From the NCBI GenBank assembly GCA_007121115.1, contig SKMI01000032.1, positions 1-6,148 on the forward strand: 6,148 nucleotides of DNA, written 5' to 3'. Below the pieces are notes generated by a model that saw only the letters and a program-made list of their open reading frames with translations, was not told the DNA's origin and did not search any database. The stretch is from Paracoccaceae bacterium. Lineage in GTDB: Bacteria > Pseudomonadota > Alphaproteobacteria > Rhodobacterales > Rhodobacteraceae. Made by a program: the position numbers and the translations under genes. This document shows positions 1 through 4,828 of the stretch, piece after piece (positions within the stretch are counted from its first letter, which is position 1; each line of letters opens with the position of its first letter).

Positions 1-1032
1 CGGCGCGGCGGCGGCGGGCGGCGCCTCCGCATCCGTCACACCCACAGTCGGCGGAAGGACATCGTCGGGCGCCGCCACGGTATCATCCCGGAGTGTTGTG
101 GCCGGGGCACTGTCCGGCGCGGCGGGGGGCGGCTGCGCGGCAGGCGGAAGATGCGTCAGGCCATGCGGGGCCGGCGCGGGGGCCGCGCTGTCCGGCTCCG
201 ACGCTGGCGCAGACGCGTCCGCCGCGGTTTCTGCCGGGCTCTCGGGGGCCGTATCACGGTCCGGAGCGGGCGCGGCAGCGGGTTCGGCAACTGTCGCTGG
301 CGCATCGCTTGCCTGGGGGGCGCCCTCTTCGGGCAACGCGAGATCCGCATCGGGGAGTCCCGTCACGTCGCGCGGCGCGGCGTCAACACCCTCTGATCCG
401 GCAGGTGCCGCATCCGGTGGCGCCACCTCGGCGGGCGCGGGCGGGGCTTCGGCGATCACAAGCGGCGGGTCGGACGGTTCCGGGTCGGGGGCCGGGTCAG
501 GTGCGGGCTCAGGCTCGGGCGCAGGCTCAGGCTCGGGGATCGGGGCCAGCAGGACGGTGTCTTCGGACAGGACGCGGGTGCCATCGGCCAGCCGCATCTC
601 GACCGCCAGCAGGCGCGGGTCGGGCGAGGGCGCCAGCAGGAAGATCAGCGCGAAATCGCCGCGCCCGTCGGCTGCGGTGCTGGCCGCCGCCGCCCCGTCC
701 ACCAGCACCGTGATCCCCGCGCCGGGATGCGCCCTGCCCGAAAGGACCACGCTGCCGATGTCGTCGCGGCGCAGGCTGGTGATGCGGGGCGGCGCAATCG
801 CCGCAGCAACGTCTTCGCCCGGGTCATCTGCCGGTTCCGCGCCGGTGTCGCCTTCGGCGACGGGGTCCGGGTCCGGCGCTGCGGCGGGTTCGGACGGAAC
901 CGATGCGGTCGGCGCGGGCTCGGTCGGTTCCGGTGGGGGCGAAGGCGCGCGCAGCAGCACAGCGCCCAGGGCGACGGCGGCCACCACAACCACCGCCACG
1001 GCTGCACCGATCAGACCCGATGCTCCCCGCAT
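1..1032 (-). CDS. Membrane-anchored Pro/Ala/Glu-rich protein with Ig-like segment, probable LysM-type envelope protein (C-terminus cut by window edge)
   Basis: The minus-strand frame is open from the ATG at 1032 to the left edge, giving 344 codons with no stop, so the C-terminus lies outside the window. Residues 7-27 form one hydrophobic helix after a single Arg at residue 2, which reads as an N-terminal membrane anchor with the rest in the periplasm. Residues 30-80 are Pro/Ala/Asp/Glu-rich. Residues about 81-163 are more ordered, with alternating hydrophobics, a GAGITVLVDG stretch and ADGRGDFAL, as in bacterial Ig-like or carboxypeptidase-regulatory-like folds. After that come EPEPAP-type repeats (166-188) and a long Pro/Ala-rich linker. 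An AAGG motif 8 nt before the ATG supports the start. From memory, Rhodobacteraceae proteins of this layout often end in a LysM peptidoglycan-binding domain, but that part is not visible here. Strong third-position G/C in this frame makes it more credible than the overlapping plus-strand frames. Existence of the gene is fairly sure; the function is inferred. Confidence 0.8.
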   Translation of the reverse strand, partial: MRGASGLIGAAVAVVVVAAVALGAVLLRAPSPPPEPTEPAPTASVPSEPAAAPDPDPVAEGDTGAEPADDPGEDVAAAIAPPRITSLRRDDIGSVVLSGRAHPGAGITVLVDGAAAASTAADGRGDFALIFLLAPSPDPRLLAVEMRLADGTRVLSEDTVLLAPIPEPEPAPEPEPAPDPAPDPEPSDPPLVIAEAPPAPAEVAPPDAAPAGSEGVDAAPRDVTGLPDADLALPEEGAPQASDAPATVAEPAAAPAPDRDTAPESPAETAADASAPASEPDSAAPAPAPHGLTHLPPAAQPPPAAPDSAPATTLRDDTVAAPDDVLPPTVGVTDAEAPPAAAAP

Positions 1033-1050
1033 CCATACCGCCTTTCAGGA

Positions 1051-1069
1051 ACAGGCCTTGTCGGCCTGT
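1051..1069 (-). other. Hairpin in the leader of the envelope-protein gene
   Basis: ACAGGCC (1051-1057) and GGCCTGT (1063-1069) form a perfect 7-bp stem with a 5-nt loop. On the minus strand it sits just upstream of the Shine-Dalgarno-like AAGG of the gene starting at 1032. No T-run follows on either strand, so it is not an intrinsic terminator. It could be an RNA structure near the ribosome binding site or a protein-binding palindrome. Confidence 0.4.
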
Positions 1070-1112
1070 CACATCCCCCGTCGCGCGCGAGCATGCCCCG
1101 TTACCGTTGTCC

Positions 1113-1141
1113 TTGTGAGAGGATACCCGCGCCGCTATCAC
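1113..1141 (+). promoter_or_regulatory. Candidate sigma-70 promoter for the LOG-family gene
   Basis: TTGTGA (1113-1118) and TATCAC (1136-1141) are separated by 17 bp and each matches the consensus at 4 of 6 positions. The predicted transcript would start near 1148 and leave a leader of about 30 nt before the ATG at 1179. The call is by consensus only. Confidence 0.3.
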
Positions 1142-1148
1142 TGCGCAA
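1120..1148 (-). promoter_or_regulatory. Candidate sigma-70 promoter for the divergent envelope-protein gene
   Basis: On the minus strand TTGCGC (1148-1143) and TATCCT (1125-1120) are separated by 17 bp, matching at 3 of 6 and 4 of 6 positions. The leader to the ATG at 1032 would be about 80 nt and would include the hairpin at 1051-1069. It overlaps the opposing candidate promoter, so the two could compete. Consensus match only. Confidence 0.25.
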
Positions 1149-1178
1149 AACGAAAAACTTCACAAGGTTCTGCAACAC

Positions 1179-1793
1179 ATGTCGGTTCCGATCCGCTCTG
1201 TTTGTGTCTTTTGCGGCGCACGTCCCGGCGCCGATCCGGCCCATACCGCCATGGCCCGTTCCGTGGGCGCCATGCTCGCCCGGCGCGGCTGGCGGCTGGT
1301 CTTCGGCGCGGGCGATCTCGGCCTGATGGGCGAGACGGCGCGCGCCGCGCGCGCCGCAGGCGGCGCCACCTTCGGGGTGATCCCGCGCCACCTGATGCAG
1401 GCCGAGGCCGCGCGCGGCGACCTGTCCACGCTGGTGATCACCGAGACGATGCACGAGCGCAAGAAGGTGATGTTCGCCAATTCCGACGCGATCGTGGTGC
1501 TGCCCGGCGGCGCGGGCACGCTGGACGAATTCTTCGAGGTGCTGACCTGGCGCCAGCTTGGCCTGCACGCCCGCCCGATCCTGCTGGTGGACAGCGCAGG
1601 TTACTGGGCACCGCTGGCTGCGCTGGTGGATCACGTCATCGCCCAAGGCTTCGCCGATCCGTCGCTGCGCGGCTTCTTCGGCGTTGTCGCCGACGTGGCC
1701 GCGCTGGAGGCGCGGCTTGCCGAGGCGCTTTCGGCATCCGCGTCTGTCATGACGACCGCGCAGGGTAACCCCGGCCCCCCCGGCGCCCGCTGA
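1179..1793 (+). CDS. LOG-family (TIGR00730) Rossmann-fold protein, probable nucleoside 5'-monophosphate phosphoribohydrolase
   Basis: This is a 204-residue cytosolic protein with the diagnostic lysine-decarboxylase-like/LOG signatures: VCVFCGARPG near the N-terminus (8-17), FGAGDLGLMG (42-51), MHERKK (91-96) and PGGAGTLDE (109-117). In this family the Arg of MHERK and the Glu of PGGxGTxxE are the catalytic residues, and both are present (R94, E117). Characterised members cleave the N-glycosidic bond of AMP or cytokinin riboside monophosphates, releasing ribose 5-phosphate; the old label 'lysine decarboxylase' is a misannotation. The substrate here cannot be read from sequence. The length fits the short bacterial type. 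The start at 1179 keeps the conserved first beta-strand and has AAGG 11 nt upstream, a weak ribosome site. The first glycine motif reads GAG rather than the usual GGG. The last 15 or so residues form a low-complexity tail. The gene is divergent from the envelope-protein gene and convergent with rlmB. Confidence 0.93.
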   Translation: MSVPIRSVCVFCGARPGADPAHTAMARSVGAMLARRGWRLVFGAGDLGLMGETARAARAAGGATFGVIPRHLMQAEAARGDLSTLVITETMHERKKVMFANSDAIVVLPGGAGTLDEFFEVLTWRQLGLHARPILLVDSAGYWAPLAALVDHVIAQGFADPSLRGFFGVVADVAALEARLAEALSASASVMTTAQGNPGPPGAR

Positions 1794-1799
1794 CGGCGC

Positions 1800-1830
1800 A
1801 AAAAAGCGCCCGGACTGGAGAGCCGGGCGC
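1800..1830 (-). terminator. Intrinsic terminator, minus strand (rlmB direction)
   Basis: GCGCCCGG (1806-1813) and CCGGGCGC (1823-1830) form a perfect 8-bp GC stem around a 9-nt loop. On the minus strand the stem is followed at once by six T residues (1805-1800), the classic Rho-independent form. On the plus strand no T-run follows, so it serves transcripts coming leftward from rlmB or from an RNA starting in between. It lies only 6 nt beyond the stop of the convergent LOG gene. Confidence 0.8.
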
Positions 1831-1949
1831 AGGTGCGGAACGAGGGACAGTAACACATGAGACGCAGGTGTTCCGTCGCTGCGCCTATTAGGTACGTAGG
1901 GGCGCGGATCGCCGTTTGAAAGGTGTCTCGCACAGCTGTGAATGGCCGC

Positions 1950-2762
1950 TCAGCGGGCGCGCTGCGCCATATGGGCCGCATAAAGCGCCACCGCCGCCGC
2001 GTTCGAGACATTGAGCGAGCCGAAGGCCCCGGCGGCGGGGATACGCACCAGCGCGTCGCAAGTGGCGCGGGTGCGGTCCCGCAGGCCCGGCCCCTCGGCC
2101 CCCAGCACCAGCCCGATGGCCGGGGGCGCAGGGCTGGCAGCGGCGCGGGCGAGCGCGTCGGACAGGTCGGTTTCGGCTTCCCCGTCCAGCCCCAGCAGGA
2201 CGTATCCCATCTCCTGCAGCCGGGTCATCGCATCGGCGAGGTTCTTCACCCGCAGGTAGGGCTGGCGCTCCAGCGCACCGCTGGCAGTCTTGGCCAGCGC
2301 GCCGGTTTCGGGTGCGGCGTGGCGGGCGGGGGCGATGACAGCGCGGGCGCCGAACACCTCGGCCGAGCGCAGGACCGCGCCAACGTTGTGCGGATCGCTC
2401 ACCCGGTCCAGCAGCACCACCAGCGCGGGCGCGTCCGGTGCGGGCGCGCAACAGGCCTCCAGCGCGCCCCAGTCCAGCGGCCGCACCTCGAGCGCCGCGC
2501 CCTGATGCACCGATCCGGGGTCCAGCGGCACCGGAAACTTGCGCGCATCGGCGATTTCCGGGTCCATGCCGCTGGCGGCGATGGCGTCAGTCAGCCGGTC
2601 GGCAGCGTTACGCGTGACCACCAGCCGCAGCCGCTGGCGCGCGGGGTTCATGAGCGCATCGCGCACGGCATGGATGCCGAAGAGCCACAGCGTTTCCGCC
2701 GCCGCCGCCCGCCGCGCGCGCTCCTTGTCGATCACCCATGCGGGTTTGGTGGGCTTGGCCAT
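1950..2762 (-). CDS. rlmB: 23S rRNA (guanosine-2'-O-)-methyltransferase RlmB (TrmH/SpoU family)
   Basis: This 270-residue SPOUT-class enzyme is expected to methylate the 2'-OH of G2251 in the 23S rRNA P-loop using S-adenosylmethionine. The N-terminal part (about 26-95: LFGIHAVRDAL, later HQGAALEV) matches the SpoU substrate-binding domain. The C-terminal trefoil-knot domain has all three SpoU motifs: motif 1 LDRVSDPHNVGAVLRSAE (118-135, Asn126), motif 2 LVLGAEGPGL (218-227), and motif 3 at 241-261 with IPAAGAFGSLNVSNAAA (Ser249, Asn251, Ser253, Asn254). The start at 2762 is chosen because GGAGG lies 6 nt upstream. The open frame continues further upstream, but that would run antisense through the tRNA gene and lacks family similarity. 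The first 25 residues (MAKPTKPAW, basic) are a short extension before the conserved domain. The gene is divergent from tRNA-Tyr and convergent with the LOG gene. Confidence 0.95.
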   Translation of the reverse strand: MAKPTKPAWVIDKERARRAAAAETLWLFGIHAVRDALMNPARQRLRLVVTRNAADRLTDAIAASGMDPEIADARKFPVPLDPGSVHQGAALEVRPLDWGALEACCAPAPDAPALVVLLDRVSDPHNVGAVLRSAEVFGARAVIAPARHAAPETGALAKTASGALERQPYLRVKNLADAMTRLQEMGYVLLGLDGEAETDLSDALARAAASPAPPAIGLVLGAEGPGLRDRTRATCDALVRIPAAGAFGSLNVSNAAAVALYAAHMAQRAR

Positions 2763-2789
2763 CGGGCGCCTCCGTCCAGCGAAGCGGGC

Positions 2790-2818
2790 AGAATGCGCCG
2801 CGCGTCCCGCGCGTGCAA
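2790..2818 (-). promoter_or_regulatory. Candidate rlmB promoter
   Basis: Reading leftward, TTGCAC (2818-2813) and CATTCT (2795-2790) are separated by 17 bp. The predicted start near 2783 leaves a leader of about 20 nt that contains the GGAGG at 2773-2769 and the rlmB ATG at 2762. Each hexamer matches the consensus at only 3 of 6 positions, but spacing and placement fit well. Confidence 0.4.
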
Positions 2819-2955
2819 GGCGCATTCGCGCTGGCGCGCAGGGCCCCGTGACACCCCGGGCCGGGTCGATCCACCGTCGGAGAAACGGGCACTCCGCCTG
2901 CCGATTGGCCCTTCGGGCGGCACGGTTTTTTCGCGTTGACCCGCGCAAAGCTCCC

Positions 2956-2984
2956 TTGACGCCCCGCACGCCCTTCGCTATCCC
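2956..2984 (+). promoter_or_regulatory. Candidate promoter for tRNA-Tyr
   Basis: TTGACG (2956-2961, 5 of 6 consensus) is followed after 17 bp by TATCCC (2979-2984, 3 of 6). Transcription would begin near 2991, a few bases before the mature 5' end at 2997, which suits a stable-RNA gene with a very short leader. Confidence 0.5.
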
Positions 2985-2996
2985 GCGCCCAGCGTC

Positions 2997-3080
2997 GGGC
3001 GACGAGCTGCAAGGTGCGGCAGCGGACTGTAACTCCGCCGGGGAGACCCATGCCAGGTTCGATTCCTGGGTCGCCCACCA
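2997..3080 (+). tRNA. tRNA-Tyr, anticodon GTA, CCA encoded
   Basis: This is an 84-nt class II tRNA. The acceptor stem is GGGCGAC (2997-3003) paired with GTCGCCC (3070-3076), followed by A73 and an encoded CCA (3078-3080). The anticodon arm is GCGGA / CTGTAAC / TCCGC (3022-3038), with GTA at 3029-3031 reading tyrosine codons. The variable arm is 14 nt with a GGG/CCC stem, as expected for bacterial tRNA-Tyr. The T arm is CCAGG / TTCGATT / CCTGG (3053-3069), fully canonical. The D arm (3006-3020) can form a 4-bp stem with one G-U pair and contains the GG of the D loop. By this alignment, however, positions 8, 14 and 21 are G, C and G instead of the usual U, A and A. Identity is secure from the anticodon and variable arm; the D-arm oddity is treated in the findings. 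Confidence 0.93.
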
Positions 3081-3150
3081 TCCCCCTGAAATCTGCGTTG
3101 TGATCGGCATGCGGCCCTGGTTCGGTGCGTCGATTTGCTTGGTGGGCAGC

Positions 3151-3214
3151 ACGCGGGTGCGCGTTGCCCTGGCGACAACAACGCACGCCAAACGGATGCG
3201 CGGTGCACCCGCGT
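3151..3214. repeat. Nested inverted repeat between tRNA-Tyr and the MarR-type gene
   Basis: ACGCGGGTGC (3151-3160) is exactly complementary to GCACCCGCGT (3205-3214), a 10-bp outer stem. Inside it, GCGTTG (3161-3166) pairs with CAACGC (3179-3184). No T-run follows on either strand, so it is not a standard intrinsic terminator. It lies 71 nt past the tRNA and 62 nt past the stop of the leftward MarR-type gene, so it could end or process either transcript. Confidence 0.45.
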
Positions 3215-3275
3215 TACAATCGCATAACCCGGACGCGCCTGGCGGAGAGCCCACGCGCCGGGGGCCGATCTATCC

Positions 3276-3773
3276 TCAATATATGTACCGGATCTGATCG
3301 CCCCAGAAGCGCTCCACGCGGCGCAGGCTGTGGTTGACCTCGGCCAGCCGGGACAGGTCCATGATCTGACGGTCCCCGATCCCCTGCGCGTGCCGCTCGA
3401 ACAGTGCGGCGACGATGCCGCGCAACTCGCGCCCGCGCGGGGTCAGGCGCACCCGGACCGAGCGGCGGTCGATGGCGCAACGCTGGTGATGCATATACCC
3501 CATCTCGACCAGTTTCTTGAGGTTGTAGGACACGTTGGAGCCCTGATAGTAGCCGCGTGTCTTCAACTCGCCCGCCGTCACCTCGTTGTCGCCGATGTTG
3601 AACAGCAAGAGCCCCTGCACCGCGTTCACGTCGATCACGCTCAGACGCTCGAATTCATCCTTGATCAAGTCCAGCAGCAGCCGGTGCAGCCGCTCGACCA
3701 GCGCCAGCGTGTCCAGGTATTCCGGCAGCAGTTCCTGAGGCCCGCGCCGCGCCACTTCGGCATGAATGCTCAT
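3276..3773 (-). CDS. MarR-family winged-helix transcriptional regulator, LdtR-like
   Basis: This is a 165-residue DNA-binding protein. Residues about 15-58 form the N-terminal dimerisation helices (YLDTLALVERLHRLLLDLIK, then INAVQ-like DVNAVQGLLLF). Residues 64-92 hold the helix-turn-helix, with a recognition helix around GSNVSYNLKKLVEMG (78-92). The beta-wing spans about 95-112 with DRRSVRVRLTPRG. The C-terminal helix ends with RRVERFWGDQI. This sequence pattern strongly recalls the alphaproteobacterial LdtR group, known from 'Candidatus Liberibacter' and rhizobia, where it controls an L,D-transpeptidase gene and stress tolerance; that closer identity is from memory. The start at 3773 has GGGAG 6 nt upstream. 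One cysteine (C99) lies at the wing, but nothing shows a redox role. No target gene is adjacent. The MarR-type call is sure, the LdtR-like assignment less so. Confidence 0.9.
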   Translation of the reverse strand: MSIHAEVARRGPQELLPEYLDTLALVERLHRLLLDLIKDEFERLSVIDVNAVQGLLLFNIGDNEVTAGELKTRGYYQGSNVSYNLKKLVEMGYMHHQRCAIDRRSVRVRLTPRGRELRGIVAALFERHAQGIGDRQIMDLSRLAEVNHSLRRVERFWGDQIRYIY

Positions 3774-3866
3774 GCGACACTCCCGATTGCACCACGCGTC
3801 CGAGCTTAGGGACGAAGGCTGAAGGAGTGGTTAAGTGCCGCGCGGGCGGCGGTCCCGTGCAGGCGC

Positions 3867-4121
3867 TCAAGCCTCGGGCACACCGGTGTGGCGGGCGATC
3901 CGTGCGATCAGGGACGCATAGGCGTCGGGCACAGGTTGCGCTCCGGTCACCCAGGAATAGAGGTCCTGGTCGTTTTCCTCGAGCAGGCGCTCGAACAGGT
4001 CCTGTTCGGGCTCGCTCAAGTCTGCCAGCGCCCGATCGGCGAAAGGCCCGAGAATCAGGTCCATCTCGCGGATGCCCCGGCGCCATGCCCGCATCCGCAG
4101 CTTCTTGGCCCGCGCATCCAC
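3867..4121 (-). CDS. sdhE: FAD assembly factor SdhE (succinate dehydrogenase assembly factor 2)
   Basis: This is an 84-residue cytosolic protein of the SdhE/Sdh5 (DUF339) family, which helps attach FAD covalently to the flavoprotein subunit SdhA of succinate dehydrogenase. The family hallmark RGxxE is present at 15-19 (RGIRE), followed directly by MD. The second conserved block, about 46-60, reads LLEENDQDLYSWVTG, close to the family pattern. Length is typical. The start is a GTG at 4121, chosen because it keeps the basic KKLRMRAWRRG segment and lies 2 nt after the TGA of the upstream HTH gene; GAGG lies about 10 nt before it. An in-frame ATG at residue 10 is possible but would trim the conserved N-terminal helix. 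The tight spacing implies translational coupling with the HTH gene. The sdhCDAB genes are not in the window. A GC hairpin at 3837-3850 lies just beyond the stop but has no good T-run. Confidence 0.93.
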   Translation of the reverse strand: MDARAKKLRMRAWRRGIREMDLILGPFADRALADLSEPEQDLFERLLEENDQDLYSWVTGAQPVPDAYASLIARIARHTGVPEA

Positions 4122-4123
4122 GT

Positions 4124-4627
4124 TCAGAGTGCCTCGGAAACGATGGAGCGCAAACGCTTTTCCAGAATCCCGATCCGATCGGTCATCCGCCCCATCTCGG
4201 CGCGCATCTGGCGCAGGTCGGTCAGGATCTCGCGCGCATCGGCGGCGAGTTCGGTGTCGGGCTTCGGCTCTGACAGCCCATCGCCTTCGCCGGTCAACAG
4301 CCAGCGGATCGACACGTTCAGCACCCCGGCAAGCATCTGCAGGCGGTTCGCGCGCGGCTCGGACAGGTCGTTTTCCCAGGCATCGAGCGTCTTGAGCCGG
4401 ATACCGAGCCGTCGCGCGAGGGTGCGCTGGTCCATGCCCGCCGCCTCGCGCGAGGCCGTCAGACGGTCGCCGAAGGTCGCGGCATCGGCGGCGTACCAGT
4501 CCTGATCGTCCTCCGTGGCAGGTTCAGTTGTCGCAGTCACATCCGATGACCCGGCGCCCGCCTTGGCCGCATCCGGGGCCGCATCCGGGCTGGTGTCCGG
4601 CAAATCGCTCTCGCCCATGGTTTTCAT
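4124..4627 (-). CDS. XRE/Cro-type helix-turn-helix protein with C-terminal coiled coil
   Basis: This is a 167-residue protein. Residues 1-48 are acidic and Ala/Pro/Thr-rich, probably disordered. Residues about 51-112 form an XRE-type helix-turn-helix: TFGDRLTASREAAGMDQRTL, then ARRLGIRLKTLDAWENDLSEP, then an RANRLQMLAGVLNVSIRWLL helix pair. This is the usual lambda-repressor-like five-helix pattern, including the conserved W84-E85 after the recognition helix. Residues about 131-163 (ILTDLRQMRAEM, then RMTDRIGILEKRL) look like an amphipathic coiled coil for self-association. The start at 4627 is favoured by an AGAGAG sequence just upstream; an ATG three codons later (4618) is a real alternative, and an upstream in-frame ATG at 4693 lacks a good ribosome site. 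The TGA is 2 nt from the sdhE start, so the two are likely co-expressed. It is either a DNA-binding regulator or an HTH-containing scaffold; its target is unknown. Confidence 0.85.
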   Translation of the reverse strand: MKTMGESDLPDTSPDAAPDAAKAGAGSSDVTATTEPATEDDQDWYAADAATFGDRLTASREAAGMDQRTLARRLGIRLKTLDAWENDLSEPRANRLQMLAGVLNVSIRWLLTGEGDGLSEPKPDTELAADAREILTDLRQMRAEMGRMTDRIGILEKRLRSIVSEAL

Positions 4628-4642
4628 GCTCTCTCTGTTTCG

Positions 4643-4672
4643 ATCGTACGGTTTCCAAGTACCGGCGTTCAA
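4643..4672 (-). promoter_or_regulatory. Candidate promoter for the HTH-sdhE pair
   Basis: Reading leftward, TTGAAC (4672-4667) and TACGAT (4648-4643) are separated by 18 bp, each 4 of 6 to consensus. The predicted start near 4636 gives a very short leader to the ATG at 4627, which slightly favours the alternative ATG at 4618. Confidence 0.3.
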
Positions 4673-4764
4673 CGCAATGCGACAGGCCGGCACCGGCCCA
4701 TGGCAGGAACCTGTCCGGCGGATGGACGACCGCGTCGGGCGCTTGCCCCGGATCGCGCGCAGGG

Positions 4765-4793
4765 TTGAACGCTTCTGCGGCGGACCCTAGAAG
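4765..4793 (+). promoter_or_regulatory. Candidate promoter for the aminotransferase gene
   Basis: TTGAAC (4765-4770) is followed after 17 bp by TAGAAG (4788-4793), both 4 of 6 to consensus. Transcription would start near 4800, giving a leader of about 29 nt that contains GGAG (4816-4819) 9 nt before the ATG at 4829. Confidence 0.4.
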
Positions 4794-4828
4794 ATCACGC
4801 GTACAGATGCAAACCGGAGCCACATGCG

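Noticed and set aside
98..1768. 556-codon plus-strand open frame rich in Gly/Ser/Ala
   Set aside because: It is antisense to the Pro/Ala-rich envelope-protein gene and then runs out of frame through the LOG gene. The Gly/Ser composition is what the complement of Pro/Ala/Glu codons gives in GC-rich DNA, and there is no recognisable domain.
2908..2931. GCCC-TTC-GGGC hairpin followed 7 nt later by six T residues on the plus strand
   Set aside because: The stem is only 4 bp, the T-run is not adjacent, and no plus-strand gene lies upstream (rlmB reads the other way), so a terminator has nothing to end here.
1923..2939. 338-codon plus-strand frame opposite rlmB
   Set aside because: It is the antisense of rlmB, whose three SpoU motifs are clear on the other strand. 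Composition is Arg/His/Gly-rich with no domain.
2763..3254. N-terminal extension of rlmB to a 434-residue protein
   Set aside because: It would read antisense through tRNA-Tyr and the rlmB promoter, has no family similarity, and a strong GGAGG sits 6 nt before the ATG at 2762.
3829..3836. TTAACCAC on the minus strand upstream of the MarR-type gene, resembling a CtrA half-site
   Set aside because: A single imperfect half-site without a second correctly spaced half is expected by chance.
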